A stretch of 64,000 bases of DNA. Source: Schizochytrium sp. CCTCC M209059. Its lineage: Eukaryota; Sar; Bigyra; Thraustochytrida; Thraustochytriidae. The notes under the pieces were generated by a model. The model did not search any database and was not told the DNA's origin. It saw nothing but the letters and a program-made list of their open reading frames with translations. The position numbers and the translations under genes were made by a program. Positions 37,122 to 46,456 of this stretch are shown piece by piece (positions within the stretch are counted from its first letter, which is position 1; every line of letters begins with the position of its first letter). The stretch covers positions 194,385-258,384 of the forward strand of contig KN805400.1 of the NCBI GenBank assembly GCA_000818945.1. The letters are read 5' to 3'.

Positions 37122-38888
37122 TCACTTCTTCTTCTTCTTTTTTGGTTTGGTAGTCGCCTTCTTTTTCATTTTCCCAGGCGACGAGGGCCCAGCGCCTGCC
37201 TTTTTCTTCTTTTTCGTAGCACCCGGCTTGCCCTTCTTCTTTTTCCCCTTGCCCTTCTTGCCTTTGACAACACCCGAAAGTTGCTGAGCAAGGAGAGTCG
37301 GGTCTCGTGGGAGCTTGCTTCCCGGGGTTGGCAGCCCTTTGCAAGCAAGCTGAAAAGGAAGATCCTGAGGTGTTACGAGCGCTCGATGCAAAACTTGTGC
37401 GGACACTTCGCCCGCAAGACCACGATCGTCAAAGCGCTCGAGAACCCGCTTGCACTCTTCGAGCTCCTCTCCAGTGCGAGTGGAGAAATAATGAGCCTTG
37501 CCGCTCTTTTCCTCGAGCTGATGTGAAGGGGCTCGTTGTCGAGCAGCAGCTTCGTATACCTGAAGCTCTTCATCTCCATCCGCGTCCCAAGCCAGTCGTC
37601 GATCTCGTGCGTCTCCGCGACGAACCGTAGTGAACCCTTTGCTTGCCAATTCGGCTTCTCTTGACTGCAGCGCGTCTGCTTCTGGTGAAACAGAAGAGTC
37701 TACAGACTTGCCATCATCACAGTCCTCATTGCTGCGCGCTGCAAAACCGGTCTTTTCCTTGTCGTCGCTTGCTGTCTTTGCTTCGGCATCCCAGGAATCA
37801 GACTTTTCGTGCTGGTTTTGGATTGACGAACGCTGATCACTTTTGCGCCCCAGACGTCGCTGTGCAGCGATGTGAGATGGTGCAGCCTGGGCAAATCGCA
37901 TTGGAGGCTGAACAAAGACATTCGCATTTGCAGCATCTAATCGACGATCCTTAAACGAGTGTGCACGACGCACCGGTGCGGCCGACTTTGGGCGTCGTAG
38001 CTGTTCTGCTGTGCTGGCGGAATGCTGTCGATACGGGTGACCAGGAATAGCGGAAGAATCGACTGTGGCTTTGAACACTTGAAGATTTCGCTCCATGCGA
38101 GCTCTCTGTGCTTCGAAGTCCACCTCGAGACGTTCATCAGTGCCATTTTCTAGACGCTGATTCGATTTTCGCGCTGATTTGCAACCCATGGGCAGTGTAG
38201 ACCCGCGTAATTGCATGCGCATTCGAAGCGTGTTTTCAAAAGCCTGTTCTCGTTGATCCCGCTCGCGTTCCCAATCACGAAGAGCCTTTCGAACTTGTTC
38301 TTCCTGAGCTTTCGAGACCATATCTTTGGTTCTTTTTGCAACCCACATGTGTTCTAGCCACTGTTCGGCATCCACCTCGGCTGGCTCGTGACGCGTAAAT
38401 GCTGATGCCCCGTGCCCATATGCTTTGGCAGACTCAGCAGCTCGCTCGCTCGCAATATGCAATGGGATGCTCTGGCTTGAATGAGCGCTCGAGGGGCGAC
38501 GACGATTACCAGCATAGCCAGTTGCCGCTTGAGTATTTTGTTCGGCAAGTTTCTCGCGTGCATGTTTGCTCAAGTGAGCGGCCATTGCAGTCACACGGGC
38601 CTCGTGGTCGGTACGCTCTGGTCCACGTTTCATGGAGGCGGCAAGCATATCGAGTTGCTCGTCAAGACTACTTTGCGTACGAGAATACAAACGTCGTGCG
38701 TGCGCTTGGTAAAGATTGCGTTTACGAATTCCGGTCAAGGGATCCGCAGCTTCGCGATTCCGCAGTCTGTCCATGGCGGAGGCAGGCCGCATTGGCAAAG
38801 CCTCAGATCGAGCGACTTGCGCTGCTTGGGCGCCAATAGTCGTGTGCTGCCGCGCGGACCATGGTCGCGCGCGGCTGAGATCTCCCAT
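37122..38888 (-). CDS. Basic RPxSA-motif protein with Lys-rich tail
   Basis: 588 residues, not recognised. Three RPxSA-type motifs occur: MRPASAMDRL, RRRPSSAHSS and RRPKSAAPVRR. Such motifs are common in axonemal and microtubule-associated proteins of flagellates. A helical, charged region (about 160-215, KALRDWERERDQREQAFEN) is a short coiled coil. The part around LEECKRVLERFDDRGLAG followed by EVSAQVLHRAL resembles one half of an EF-hand pair. The last ~60 residues are almost all Lys, Gly and Pro (KGKKGKGKKKKGKPG). Together this suggests a microtubule-binding flagellar protein, which is an inference from motif style and neighbourhood. Confidence 0.6.
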   Translation of the reverse strand: MGDLSRARPWSARQHTTIGAQAAQVARSEALPMRPASAMDRLRNREAADPLTGIRKRNLYQAHARRLYSRTQSSLDEQLDMLAASMKRGPERTDHEARVTAMAAHLSKHAREKLAEQNTQAATGYAGNRRRPSSAHSSQSIPLHIASERAAESAKAYGHGASAFTRHEPAEVDAEQWLEHMWVAKRTKDMVSKAQEEQVRKALRDWERERDQREQAFENTLRMRMQLRGSTLPMGCKSARKSNQRLENGTDERLEVDFEAQRARMERNLQVFKATVDSSAIPGHPYRQHSASTAEQLRRPKSAAPVRRAHSFKDRRLDAANANVFVQPPMRFAQAAPSHIAAQRRLGRKSDQRSSIQNQHEKSDSWDAEAKTASDDKEKTGFAARSNEDCDDGKSVDSSVSPEADALQSREAELASKGFTTVRRGDARDRRLAWDADGDEELQVYEAAARQRAPSHQLEEKSGKAHYFSTRTGEELEECKRVLERFDDRGLAGEVSAQVLHRALVTPQDLPFQLACKGLPTPGSKLPRDPTLLAQQLSGVVKGKKGKGKKKKGKPGATKKKKKAGAGPSSPGKMKKKATTKPKKKKKK

Positions 38889-39577
38889 GAGGATCCCTGC
38901 GCAGCCCTTGCGGTTGGCAAAAAGGGACGACTCAGACCAATGCCAAAGTTAAGGTAGTCAAAACCGAGGACAGCCGATGTGAGATAGGTTGAGAGGTTGA
39001 GTTGACGATGTATAAAACTTTCCCGCCAGCGCGAGTTTGTTGCAAGCGAGTATGCAATGCGCGCGCAGAGCTCGCCTCTTTGGTGCGACGACAAGACAGG
39101 TGACAATCAACCTAGAGGAAAGAGCGAGGAAAGCTGATGGTGACCAAAAGTCAAAGCAAAAATATGACCGCAGCTAGTCGCGCGATCCCTTCCTGCGAGG
39201 TACACGAAGCAAAATAACACTTGGCCAAACGATGATGTCGTATTATCTCGTCCTTTCGTGTATGAGATGGCTCAACAAAAGACGTTTGGCTTTGCTGGAG
39301 GGCGCACGAGCCTTGGAAGCACCGGGTCAGCGTCCTTCGCCACGTCTGCTGCCTCGCTCGTAGCCTTCGCTGAGCGCCGTCACGCACGTTGCGCAGTACG
39401 TCAGCACGTTCGGTAGGTAGTCAATTAAATCGTGATAGGTATCGTTTCCTGTCTCTCACGTGGGCCTTCCTTCTTTGTCTTCCCCCCCTGCTCCCTCCTC
39501 CCCTCTGCGGGTCGGTCAAGCAAGGGGTTTCTGGTGGTCTGTCTGCTTGTCTTTCTGTCTTTCTGTCTGTCTATCTC

Positions 39578-39650
<73 letters not shown>

Positions 39651-39767
39651 GTCTCTGTCCGTGTACACGTGCCAGAATGGAGAGAGATACATGAAACGAT
39701 AGCCGTTGAGGGAACATGGGGAACATTAGAGATTACTTTTTTCTCTTGGTTGTTTCTTTATTTTTTT
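38889..39767. other. Intergenic region with (TCTG)n microsatellite
   Basis: Upstream of the RPxSA gene and downstream of the AP endonuclease, both minus strand. It contains the TCTG array at 39540-39655. Open frames across that array are translations of the repeat. No other gene seen. Confidence 0.6.
39540..39655. repeat. (TCTG)n microsatellite
   Basis: TCTG tetranucleotide array, imperfect at first (TCTT, TCTA variants) then about 18 uninterrupted units, ending in TGTTTGTCTGTGTCTCTG. It lies about 110 bp past the 3' end of the AP-endonuclease gene. Confidence 0.97.
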
Positions 39768-41063
39768 CTATGATGACTCTTTCGATCTATCTTCGAGTAC
39801 ACACACTACGGGACAGTGGTCGCTGACACCTACAGTGGGCTCGTGCAGCACGTAAGTGTCGTGTAAGCGGACCGGGGTGTCCGCTTCGGTAGCCGCAGCC
39901 TCGGCAACGCGACGCGGCATGCAGAAGTAATCGAGCCGATTGCCACGGTTGAAGGGGCGGCCGTTCGTGCGCATGGACCAGTACGTAAAGTGGCCCTTGG
40001 CATCGCCATGCAAATAGCGAAAGGCATCGACGTACTCCATCTCGTGCAAAAACTCTGTAAACGAGGCCCTCTCTTCCGGTGTACTTCCTGCCGTTTTCGG
40101 GACGTGTTTGGCGTCCGGATTCCACACGTCGAGGTCACGGTGAGCGACGTTCAGGTCGCCGCACACAATGCAAGGTAGGCCGGTCTCGGCTTCAAGATCC
40201 CGCAGATACGAACGAAGGTCAAGGTCCCACTCCTTGGTACGATATTCAAGACGCCTGAGATCTTGCCCCGCATTTGGGACATAGAGCGACACGAGGTTGC
40301 AAAAGGGAAGGCGAGCCGTGATGGCACGGCCCTCACCCTCGTGTTTATCCATTCCGATTCCATATGAGACCTCGCACTTTTCGTATCCATCGGCGACAAA
40401 GAGGGCTGTGCCAGCATAGCCCTTTTTCACCGTGGAGCAGGACCAGAAGCTCGTGTATCCAGGCAAGAGCTTTTCAAAGTCGCCAACATGAGACTCTTGA
40501 ATCTTGGTCTCTTGCAAGCAGACAATCTGCGGTTTTTCCTCTTGTGCAAGAGTGGCCAGCATTGCGGGCTGTTTGCGCGCCATGGCTCGCAGGCCGTTCA
40601 CGTTCCACGAAAGGACCTTGAAGAGCTTCGCCTCCTCGCTCGGTACCGCTCTGCGTTCGATCGGTTCGCGCGGGAAAACCGTCTTGCCAGCGTCTCTTTC
40701 TGCCGGCGTTTTCCGCGCCCTCTTTGCTGGTGCCTCCTTGGTGCCACCAGCCTCCTCGCCTGCCTTCTTCTTGCTCCTGGAGGTCGTGGTCTTGGTTGTG
40801 GTCTTCGTCGCAGCTTTGGTCGCAGTCTTGGTCGTCTTGACCTCTGGCTCGCTGCTCGTGCCCTTCGTGGTCGTCTTCTTCTTCTTGTTTGTCGCTGCTG
40901 TCGTCGTTGATTTCTTCCTCTTGGCGGTGTTCTTGTCCTCGACGTCAGACTTCTGGGCGTCCTTGCCCTCGGCTGCCTTGGTCGCCATGCCCCGGGTTGG
41001 CCGCGCCATGACGAAGGTGGGCTTCTTCACGCTGCGCGAAAGCCCTGCTGCCGCACGCAGCAT
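39768..41063 (-). CDS. APEX1: AP endonuclease (ExoIII/APEX1 family)
   Basis: 431 residues from the ATG at 41063. The C-terminal ~280 residues are a complete ExoIII-type endonuclease: SWNVNGLRAM, VCLQETKIQ (metal Glu), YVPNAGQDLRRLEYR (active-site Tyr), CGDLNVAHRDLDVWNP (catalytic Asp and Asn), GNRLDYF and SDHCPVV (catalytic Asp-His). It incises DNA 5' to abasic sites in base-excision repair. The N-terminal extension is Lys/Thr/Ala-rich. The first residues, MLRAAAGLSRSVKKPTF, look like a mitochondrial presequence, and in-frame Mets at 41009 and 40988 could start a nuclear form, so dual targeting is likely. The start lies only 231 bp from the divergent DUF3228 gene. Confidence 0.93.
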   Translation of the reverse strand: MLRAAAGLSRSVKKPTFVMARPTRGMATKAAEGKDAQKSDVEDKNTAKRKKSTTTAATNKKKKTTTKGTSSEPEVKTTKTATKAATKTTTKTTTSRSKKKAGEEAGGTKEAPAKRARKTPAERDAGKTVFPREPIERRAVPSEEAKLFKVLSWNVNGLRAMARKQPAMLATLAQEEKPQIVCLQETKIQESHVGDFEKLLPGYTSFWSCSTVKKGYAGTALFVADGYEKCEVSYGIGMDKHEGEGRAITARLPFCNLVSLYVPNAGQDLRRLEYRTKEWDLDLRSYLRDLEAETGLPCIVCGDLNVAHRDLDVWNPDAKHVPKTAGSTPEERASFTEFLHEMEYVDAFRYLHGDAKGHFTYWSMRTNGRPFNRGNRLDYFCMPRRVAEAAATEADTPVRLHDTYVLHEPTVGVSDHCPVVCVLEDRSKESS

Positions 41064-41294
41064 ACGCGTGACCGGCCTCCCGACGTTTCGCGGCGCAGCA
41101 CGGAAATCGTTGCGAGTCTTCGTGTCGTGGCCTCGGCGACAGAGAGTGCGGTTCGGGTTGAGTCTTTGGCTTGGCGGTGGCGGAGCCGCCACTAGTAGGT
41201 CGGTCGGTCGACAAAAACCTAACCACCGCCGACAGACCGAGCGCCGGCGCCGCGCTTGTGCAGCGAGGAGGGCGAGAGCGCAGGCTGCGGCACC

Positions 41295-41924
41295 ATGCAG
41301 AAGTTCGTGACGCTCGACAAGTTCGCGCACCGGCAGTTCGTCGCCGCCAAGGAGATGGCGACGCGGGCCGCGCCGGTGGGCAAGATCGCCTTTGACAAGC
41401 AGGCGTTCGAGGACAAGGTCAACGAGGAAATTGAGCGCCGCGGCGGCCTTGACGCGTGTCTGGAGCCCGGATACGCCCCGTTCTGCAAGCATGTTTTCAT
41501 GAAGAATTTTTGCGGCGCGCGCACGCTTGATCTCGCCATTACAGAAGGGAACAAGCACCTGCTCCGCACCGCATACGAGGCGCGTCGCGAGGGAGAACTG
41601 CCCGTTCTTGCGCGGTTCTTTGACGTCGCCGATATCGACGAGGTTCCTGAGGCTGAGATGCTTGACATTATCCTCTATTCACGCGAGCAAATCAACGTTG
41701 AGAATAAGTCCATGGGCGAGGCCGGGGACCCTGATGAAAAGGCGCCGTGGGGTATAATATCGATCAAACCTCAGAATCAAGATAAGGAGCTTCCGATGCA
41801 ACCTATCACCATGCTGCGAAACGCGCTTGGAAAGGAGGAAGGAGGTTCCGGCGTTCCGCTTGACAAAGACGCGTACTTGAAGTCTGTCGCTTATTGGAGC
41901 GAACATGCCGCAATCAAGTCATGA
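41295..41924 (+). CDS. DUF3228 family protein
   Basis: 209 residues with an end-to-end match to the DUF3228 pattern: FVTLDKFAHRQF at the start, then PFCKHVFMKNF, LRTAYEARREGELPVLARFF and LDIILYSREQI. The C-terminal half keeps APWGIISIKPQ, ELPMQPITMLRNALGKEEGG and SGVPLDKDAYLKSV. The family is widespread in algae, oomycetes and some bacteria and has no assigned function. The ATG at 41295 (CACCATGC) gives the standard N-terminus; a frame continuing upstream lacks a better start. It is divergent from the AP endonuclease over 231 bp, the shortest divergent spacer in the window. Confidence 0.88.
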   Translation: MQKFVTLDKFAHRQFVAAKEMATRAAPVGKIAFDKQAFEDKVNEEIERRGGLDACLEPGYAPFCKHVFMKNFCGARTLDLAITEGNKHLLRTAYEARREGELPVLARFFDVADIDEVPEAEMLDIILYSREQINVENKSMGEAGDPDEKAPWGIISIKPQNQDKELPMQPITMLRNALGKEEGGSGVPLDKDAYLKSVAYWSEHAAIKS

Positions 41925-42326
41925 TTGTAACCTTTCATTGTTTTCATTGTTTTTGGTTTCGTTCTTGAAATTATCCTTGGCGAGAAGTAGAAAGATTTCA
42001 CTGGGCAGAGAAAGAGCACGAACAGGAACTATAGACAGACCGCATCATGCCAGAACTACCGACACGCTATGACAAGAAGGAAAACTGTTACCCTTTGTTG
42101 CGCATACATCGACGTCCCTCAAGCGTGTAGTGTGGTCACGAAGCTGGCTGGTGTCATGTCATCGCAAGCGAGCAAGCGAGCGGAAAACGTTTCTGAGATA
42201 GAAAAGAAATGGGAAAGAAGCAGCAAGACTACTTGCTGAAATTTTCTTCTCACTTCGAGGCTTGGCCTGAATCAAGTTCCAGTTGGCTTTTGCTCAATAT
42301 TTATATATGGTATCAACGTGTCATTT
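41925..42326. other. Convergent intergenic region, no gene seen
   Basis: Between the DUF3228 gene and the kinesin-like gene. AT-rich, with no convincing gene. Confidence 0.5.
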
Positions 42327-45300
42327 TTAATCGAGAGAAGCCAAAGGGGACGGCATCGGGAGAGCCCTAGAGGGACGATAGACGGGCGTCGGAGGAGCTG
42401 GCGGTGTTGAAAATTCGTCGTCATCTCTCAGTTGCTGATCCGTACTTGTCACAAGCTTGTCCTCCTGCTCATGTTGGTGAGATGTCTCCCCATCAGAACG
42501 TCCGCAGTCATCTTCCTCCTCGCCAAGCCTTTTCGACTGCCCCTGGGCTTGATCGGCGCGCGATGCCGAATCCTCACGCTCACACGACTGTAGAGAAAAC
42601 GGATTCAAAAATGGGGCGAGCGATACTATGCCATCAGGTTGCGCATTACCGCTCTCCTCGAGCAACGATGCAAGGAGCTTGGACTTGCGGTCGTCCTCGC
42701 CTTGCAGCCAGGCAACAATTTTGAAAGCCTCGCGCATAATTTTGTCCTTTTCCTCTGCAAGTGTGTTGCGCTCTGCGTTAAGCTGAGAGATTGTTCCATT
42801 CTTGTGCTCGAGGGCTTCAAGAACCCTTCGTTTGTCATCCTGTGCACGATCCGATCTCAGTCGTGCAGCCTCGAGTTCTGTACGAAGACGCGCAATCTCT
42901 GCCCAGTCTTCGCTTGCACTAGCACGAGCGTCGGGAGACTCAACAAAGCCCCCAACCAGGGAACTCTGAAGCGACTGCACGCCGCCTTCAAACGGCGTAC
43001 TGGGCGGGCTCAGAAGGAAGGCTTCTAAGGAGTCAATGGTCGCATCGCGCTCTCGCAATGCTGTCTCCAGGCGGTTAATTTGGTGTTGCAGATCCGCCTG
43101 CAGGTCGTGTTCCTCGGAAGTAGCCGATGATTTCGTCTTAGGTGCGCCTGCGCCCCCGAGAGCAGCTGCAAGGCGGAAAGTAGCCGCTGCTCCAAGCGCT
43201 GTCCGCAGATCGCTGCGCAAAATGTCGTGTGATCGCAAGGCCGCCTTGAGCAATAAGACAGCGCCTTGGCGAATACACCGCGCTCTCGAAGCCCAGGCCC
43301 GGGCTTCGCCGACTGCTCGCATTTCGGCGCATAGAGCCGCTCGCGCCGATGCAGCGGCTTCAATCTGAAATCGGTCATGGTCTTTCTCAAGCGTGCAAAC
43401 TTCGTGAGCGAGATTGATGGCCTCCCGCTTCAGCCCCGTCTTCTCTTCCTTGAATGCTTCTTGCAGCGCCGACAGCTCTGCGTCGTGCTGAATACGCACG
43501 TTTGCTTCTTCCGCCTTGGCGAGGCTAAGATCAGCACGCAGGGCCTCGATCTCCACACTCTGGCGTTGCAGTTTGGTAGTGAACTCCTCTGCCGCCGTCG
43601 CAGCCTGTGCCACGAGGGCTTCGTTCTCTTTTTGCATGGCTGCAACGCGGTCTTCAAGTTCCCGATGAGCGCTCAAAGCTGCGGTCTCCGAAGACGCCGA
43701 GCGAACCGAGATTCGCCGTCCATGTTCTTGCAGCTGCTCGATCTGCAGCTGCTGCTCCTCGATCTGACCTCGCATTTGCAAAATAATCTCGCGCTGGGCG
43801 ACAAGTTCTTCTTGCGCGAGCTCGAGGGCTTGTTGCTTGTCGCGTGACTCTTGGACGAGAGATTTGATAGCGTCTCCTTTGCCAACTGTTTCGGACGCGA
43901 GGATATTGATGAGTCGTGCCTTTGCACGATTGTCGCGCTGCAGCTGTCCGAACGAGTCTCCGGGCTCTGCAGACACTCCTGATTCCGAAGCGAGAGTTGA
44001 GACCGTCGATCTCGTGGCGGTCAAGAACGCACTCGATGCACTACTCGTAGCACTGGCTTCCTCTTGGCCACCATGGAAGCGTCTGGCGGCGCTACTTCTC
44101 ATATCCCCTGTGCTCCTCCTTCGCGAGGCGGCAGCGGTGCTGCACATGCGGCTACTTCTGCGACTTGATCGTCCGCCATGACTGCTTCCATCGCTCGGCC
44201 CCGCAGTCGCATCGCGGCTCTCATTGATCGTCATTCCGAGTGGCTTTCCATCGGAACTGCACAATGTGGAGAACGACTGCTTCGAATACTCTGAGCCGGC
44301 AACACTATGCACATCGCCGGCCATAATACCATTGAATCCATGCGAGCTCGCAGTCGAGATCGTTGAGGTGCGACGCGCGCGTTTGGAACGTCGAATGCTA
44401 TTACAGAATTCGAGCGTGCCGAGCGTGCCGATCGAGTCTGCCTCGGCGTCACTGACCGTTGCCACGAGGACGACACGCGACGGCTGGAGCAGAGTTGGCT
44501 GCAGTACGCGTGTAAGTTTGGAGTCGCGAAAAGGAACATGACCTCCCCGCGCAAGCGTCGACGGCTGGTTGAGCGCGGAAAGTACCTTTTCGAGGGCCAG
44601 GCGAGACTTTTTGATATTTCGTTGATCCTTGTCTTCGCCGCCTTGCGGGTCGGCAAGGTCCACGAGGTCGATTGAGCATTCGTCATCCCATGACAGGGTC
44701 ACGACGAGATGCGAAAGAAAACCTTTGTGCCCACGCATGCGCTTCCGTCGTTTTTGCAAAAGTGAGACAAGCCCCGGCACATCCTCGGCCGCACGAACTT
44801 TGACGCTTGAGCCCTTGGATGCTAGAACATGCTCTTCCTGAATTTCAGGAGAGATGAGGTCGCGCGTGGTTTCGTTCCAGATCTCTGTGCCAGAAAGGCG
44901 GACGGCTGCATGAGGACCTCCCATGCGTAGACCAGTGACAACGAGTTCGCGAAGCATCCAGGCAAAATCGTCTCTGTGCGCGCAGCCCTGCATGAGAATG
45001 AGGCCCGTTTTTTGCGTACGCTGGCTTTCCTCTACAACCGGATGGACAAGATCTTTGAAAATTTCATCCATGTGTGCGCCTGCATGACTCTCGGCGACTC
45101 GCGCAGGAACTTCATGAACAGCATCGACATCAAAGACCTTAAAGCCGGACTGCAGTGCGGTAGAGCTGCAAGCCGTCACGCATGTGTTTCTGTGACTGCC
45201 TCTGGACGATGCTTGGTCTTCTTTGAATTCATCGTGAAGCAGATCATCGCTCAAGAGACTTGCGTCGTCGCCCACGCGCGACTCTCGCCTCTTGCTCCGC

Positions 45301-45338
45301 GGCCCTGCTACGAGGCGGACCAAGACCTCCACATTCAT
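42327..45338 (-). CDS. Degenerate kinesin-like protein (P-loop lost)
   Basis: 1003 residues. The N-terminal ~320 residues align with a kinesin motor by landmarks: TEIWNETTRDLISPE (usual VEIYNE...DLL), SHLVVTLSW, SIDLVDLAD (switch II, normally DLAGSE), KVLSALNQPSTLARGG and HVPFRDSKLTRVLQPTLL, and FCNSIRR. The nucleotide P-loop (GQTGSGKT) is missing; the matching place (about residues 110-125) reads TGLILMQGCAHRDD. Switch II also lacks the Gly-Ser-Glu. The head is therefore probably not an ATPase. A Ser-rich stretch (about 335-460), a long coiled coil (about 480-670) and further helical segments follow. It may be a microtubule-binding or structural pseudomotor. The frame is open upstream only through non-ATG codons. 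Confidence 0.75.
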   Translation of the reverse strand: MNVEVLVRLVAGPRSKRRESRVGDDASLLSDDLLHDEFKEDQASSRGSHRNTCVTACSSTALQSGFKVFDVDAVHEVPARVAESHAGAHMDEIFKDLVHPVVEESQRTQKTGLILMQGCAHRDDFAWMLRELVVTGLRMGGPHAAVRLSGTEIWNETTRDLISPEIQEEHVLASKGSSVKVRAAEDVPGLVSLLQKRRKRMRGHKGFLSHLVVTLSWDDECSIDLVDLADPQGGEDKDQRNIKKSRLALEKVLSALNQPSTLARGGHVPFRDSKLTRVLQPTLLQPSRVVLVATVSDAEADSIGTLGTLEFCNSIRRSKRARRTSTISTASSHGFNGIMAGDVHSVAGSEYSKQSFSTLCSSDGKPLGMTINESRDATAGPSDGSSHGGRSSRRSSRMCSTAAASRRRSTGDMRSSAARRFHGGQEEASATSSASSAFLTATRSTVSTLASESGVSAEPGDSFGQLQRDNRAKARLINILASETVGKGDAIKSLVQESRDKQQALELAQEELVAQREIILQMRGQIEEQQLQIEQLQEHGRRISVRSASSETAALSAHRELEDRVAAMQKENEALVAQAATAAEEFTTKLQRQSVEIEALRADLSLAKAEEANVRIQHDAELSALQEAFKEEKTGLKREAINLAHEVCTLEKDHDRFQIEAAASARAALCAEMRAVGEARAWASRARCIRQGAVLLLKAALRSHDILRSDLRTALGAAATFRLAAALGGAGAPKTKSSATSEEHDLQADLQHQINRLETALRERDATIDSLEAFLLSPPSTPFEGGVQSLQSSLVGGFVESPDARASASEDWAEIARLRTELEAARLRSDRAQDDKRRVLEALEHKNGTISQLNAERNTLAEEKDKIMREAFKIVAWLQGEDDRKSKLLASLLEESGNAQPDGIVSLAPFLNPFSLQSCEREDSASRADQAQGQSKRLGEEEDDCGRSDGETSHQHEQEDKLVTSTDQQLRDDDEFSTPPAPPTPVYRPSRALPMPSPLASLD

Positions 45339-46456
45339 TGCGCTTGCGCTCTTGCGCAGATGATCTCTTGCGTAGTGCAAGCGGCCTAGAGGGCCCGAGT
45401 TGCGCTCACGTTTCGATCAACCCTTGCGCGCCCTGCCTGTAGCTCTTGAACTGTTCAGGACCCGATACCAGGACCGTGATCTCTCGCGTTGCAGCCAGAT
45501 CCAACCAGGGGTATACTGTCGGCACCACGGCGCGCGCACACACAATCCAGCGCAACAGACTCTCGGGACTCCGCGCTGTTCACTATCCATTATCCGTCCT
45601 TTTTCCGCAGGATGCAGCGTCACCAAGCGGGCTGCTCAGGTTGGTTGAGTCTGTGAGTTGGAGAATGCTCATAGAAATTTCAACGGATAGGTAGTTTCAA
45701 AGTGTGTACTACATACGAAGGGGAGGAAGCCAAAGTAACTTGAAGGGTCGAGACCTGGATGACTCACCCGGGTCAAACGCGACGGCGACTTTTTCGTGAG
45801 CCTAGAACATTACTGAGCATTACGATGAAAAAGAAAAGCGGCGGCAAACATGAAATCGCTAGCTGGCGAACATAATGCTCACTCCGCTAGTGCCATGGTG
45901 CTGTAAAAGTACACAAATGGGTCTTTCTATAGAAATCAGTGAGGTTATCTACGCAGATAGATGATGAAGGTATGAGAGAAGTAGAGGGGTCTGCTCTTTC
46001 GGGGGTTCGCGTATGCCTCAATCTGCGGAAAGCCATGAACCAGTAAACGCATCGTTCGCTCCGCTTTCTCTACCTTCGCTTCGCTTTCTCTACGTTCTCT
46101 CCGCTTTCCCTACGTTCTCCAACTCTCTCCGCCATGACCCTCCACCACCACGATCTACCTGCTGCTGCCCTCCCCGACGCAATCGAAGTCTGTACGTACA
46201 CCAGTCTCGCGGCGCTGGGCCAGGCGAGCGAGGCGGCGGCCATTCCCGTCCCCGTTCCCGTTCCCGTTCCCGGGGGTGTGCGCCGGACGCAGCCCCCTCG
46301 GATACCGAGGCCGCTCGTGCCGAGCTGCAGAGAGGGATCGAGGCGCAGCTGCTCTTCTCGCAGAGCATCGCGGAGCCGAGCAGAGCAGAGCAGATCGCGA
46401 TCGGAGCGCGCGGCGGAGACGGCGACGACGAGAGCGGCAGCGCGGTCGGCTCGTGG
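45339..46456. promoter_or_regulatory. Divergent intergenic region
   Basis: 1.1 kb between the kinesin-like gene (-) and the hydroquinone reductase (+). It includes imperfect repeats of CGCTTTCTCTACGTTCTC-type at 46058-46125 and a CCCGTT hexanucleotide array at 46242-46272. An ATG at 46013 is in frame with the reductase; its translation is repeat-derived, so I treat it as leader. Confidence 0.5.

Noticed and set aside
39389..39694. Cys/Leu/Ser-Val repeat protein on the + strand
   Set aside because: It is the translation of the TCTG microsatellite, which reads as CLSVCLSV in several frames.
41064..41558. N-terminal extension of the AP endonuclease frame antisense to DUF3228
   Set aside because: It has no ATG giving a sensible protein and overlaps the sense start of DUF3228, which has full family conservation.
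46013..46456. Upstream ATG in frame with the hydroquinone reductase
   Set aside because: The extra 148 residues are translated from CTCTACG and CCCGTT repeats and show no targeting or domain character; 46457 begins a plausible presequence.
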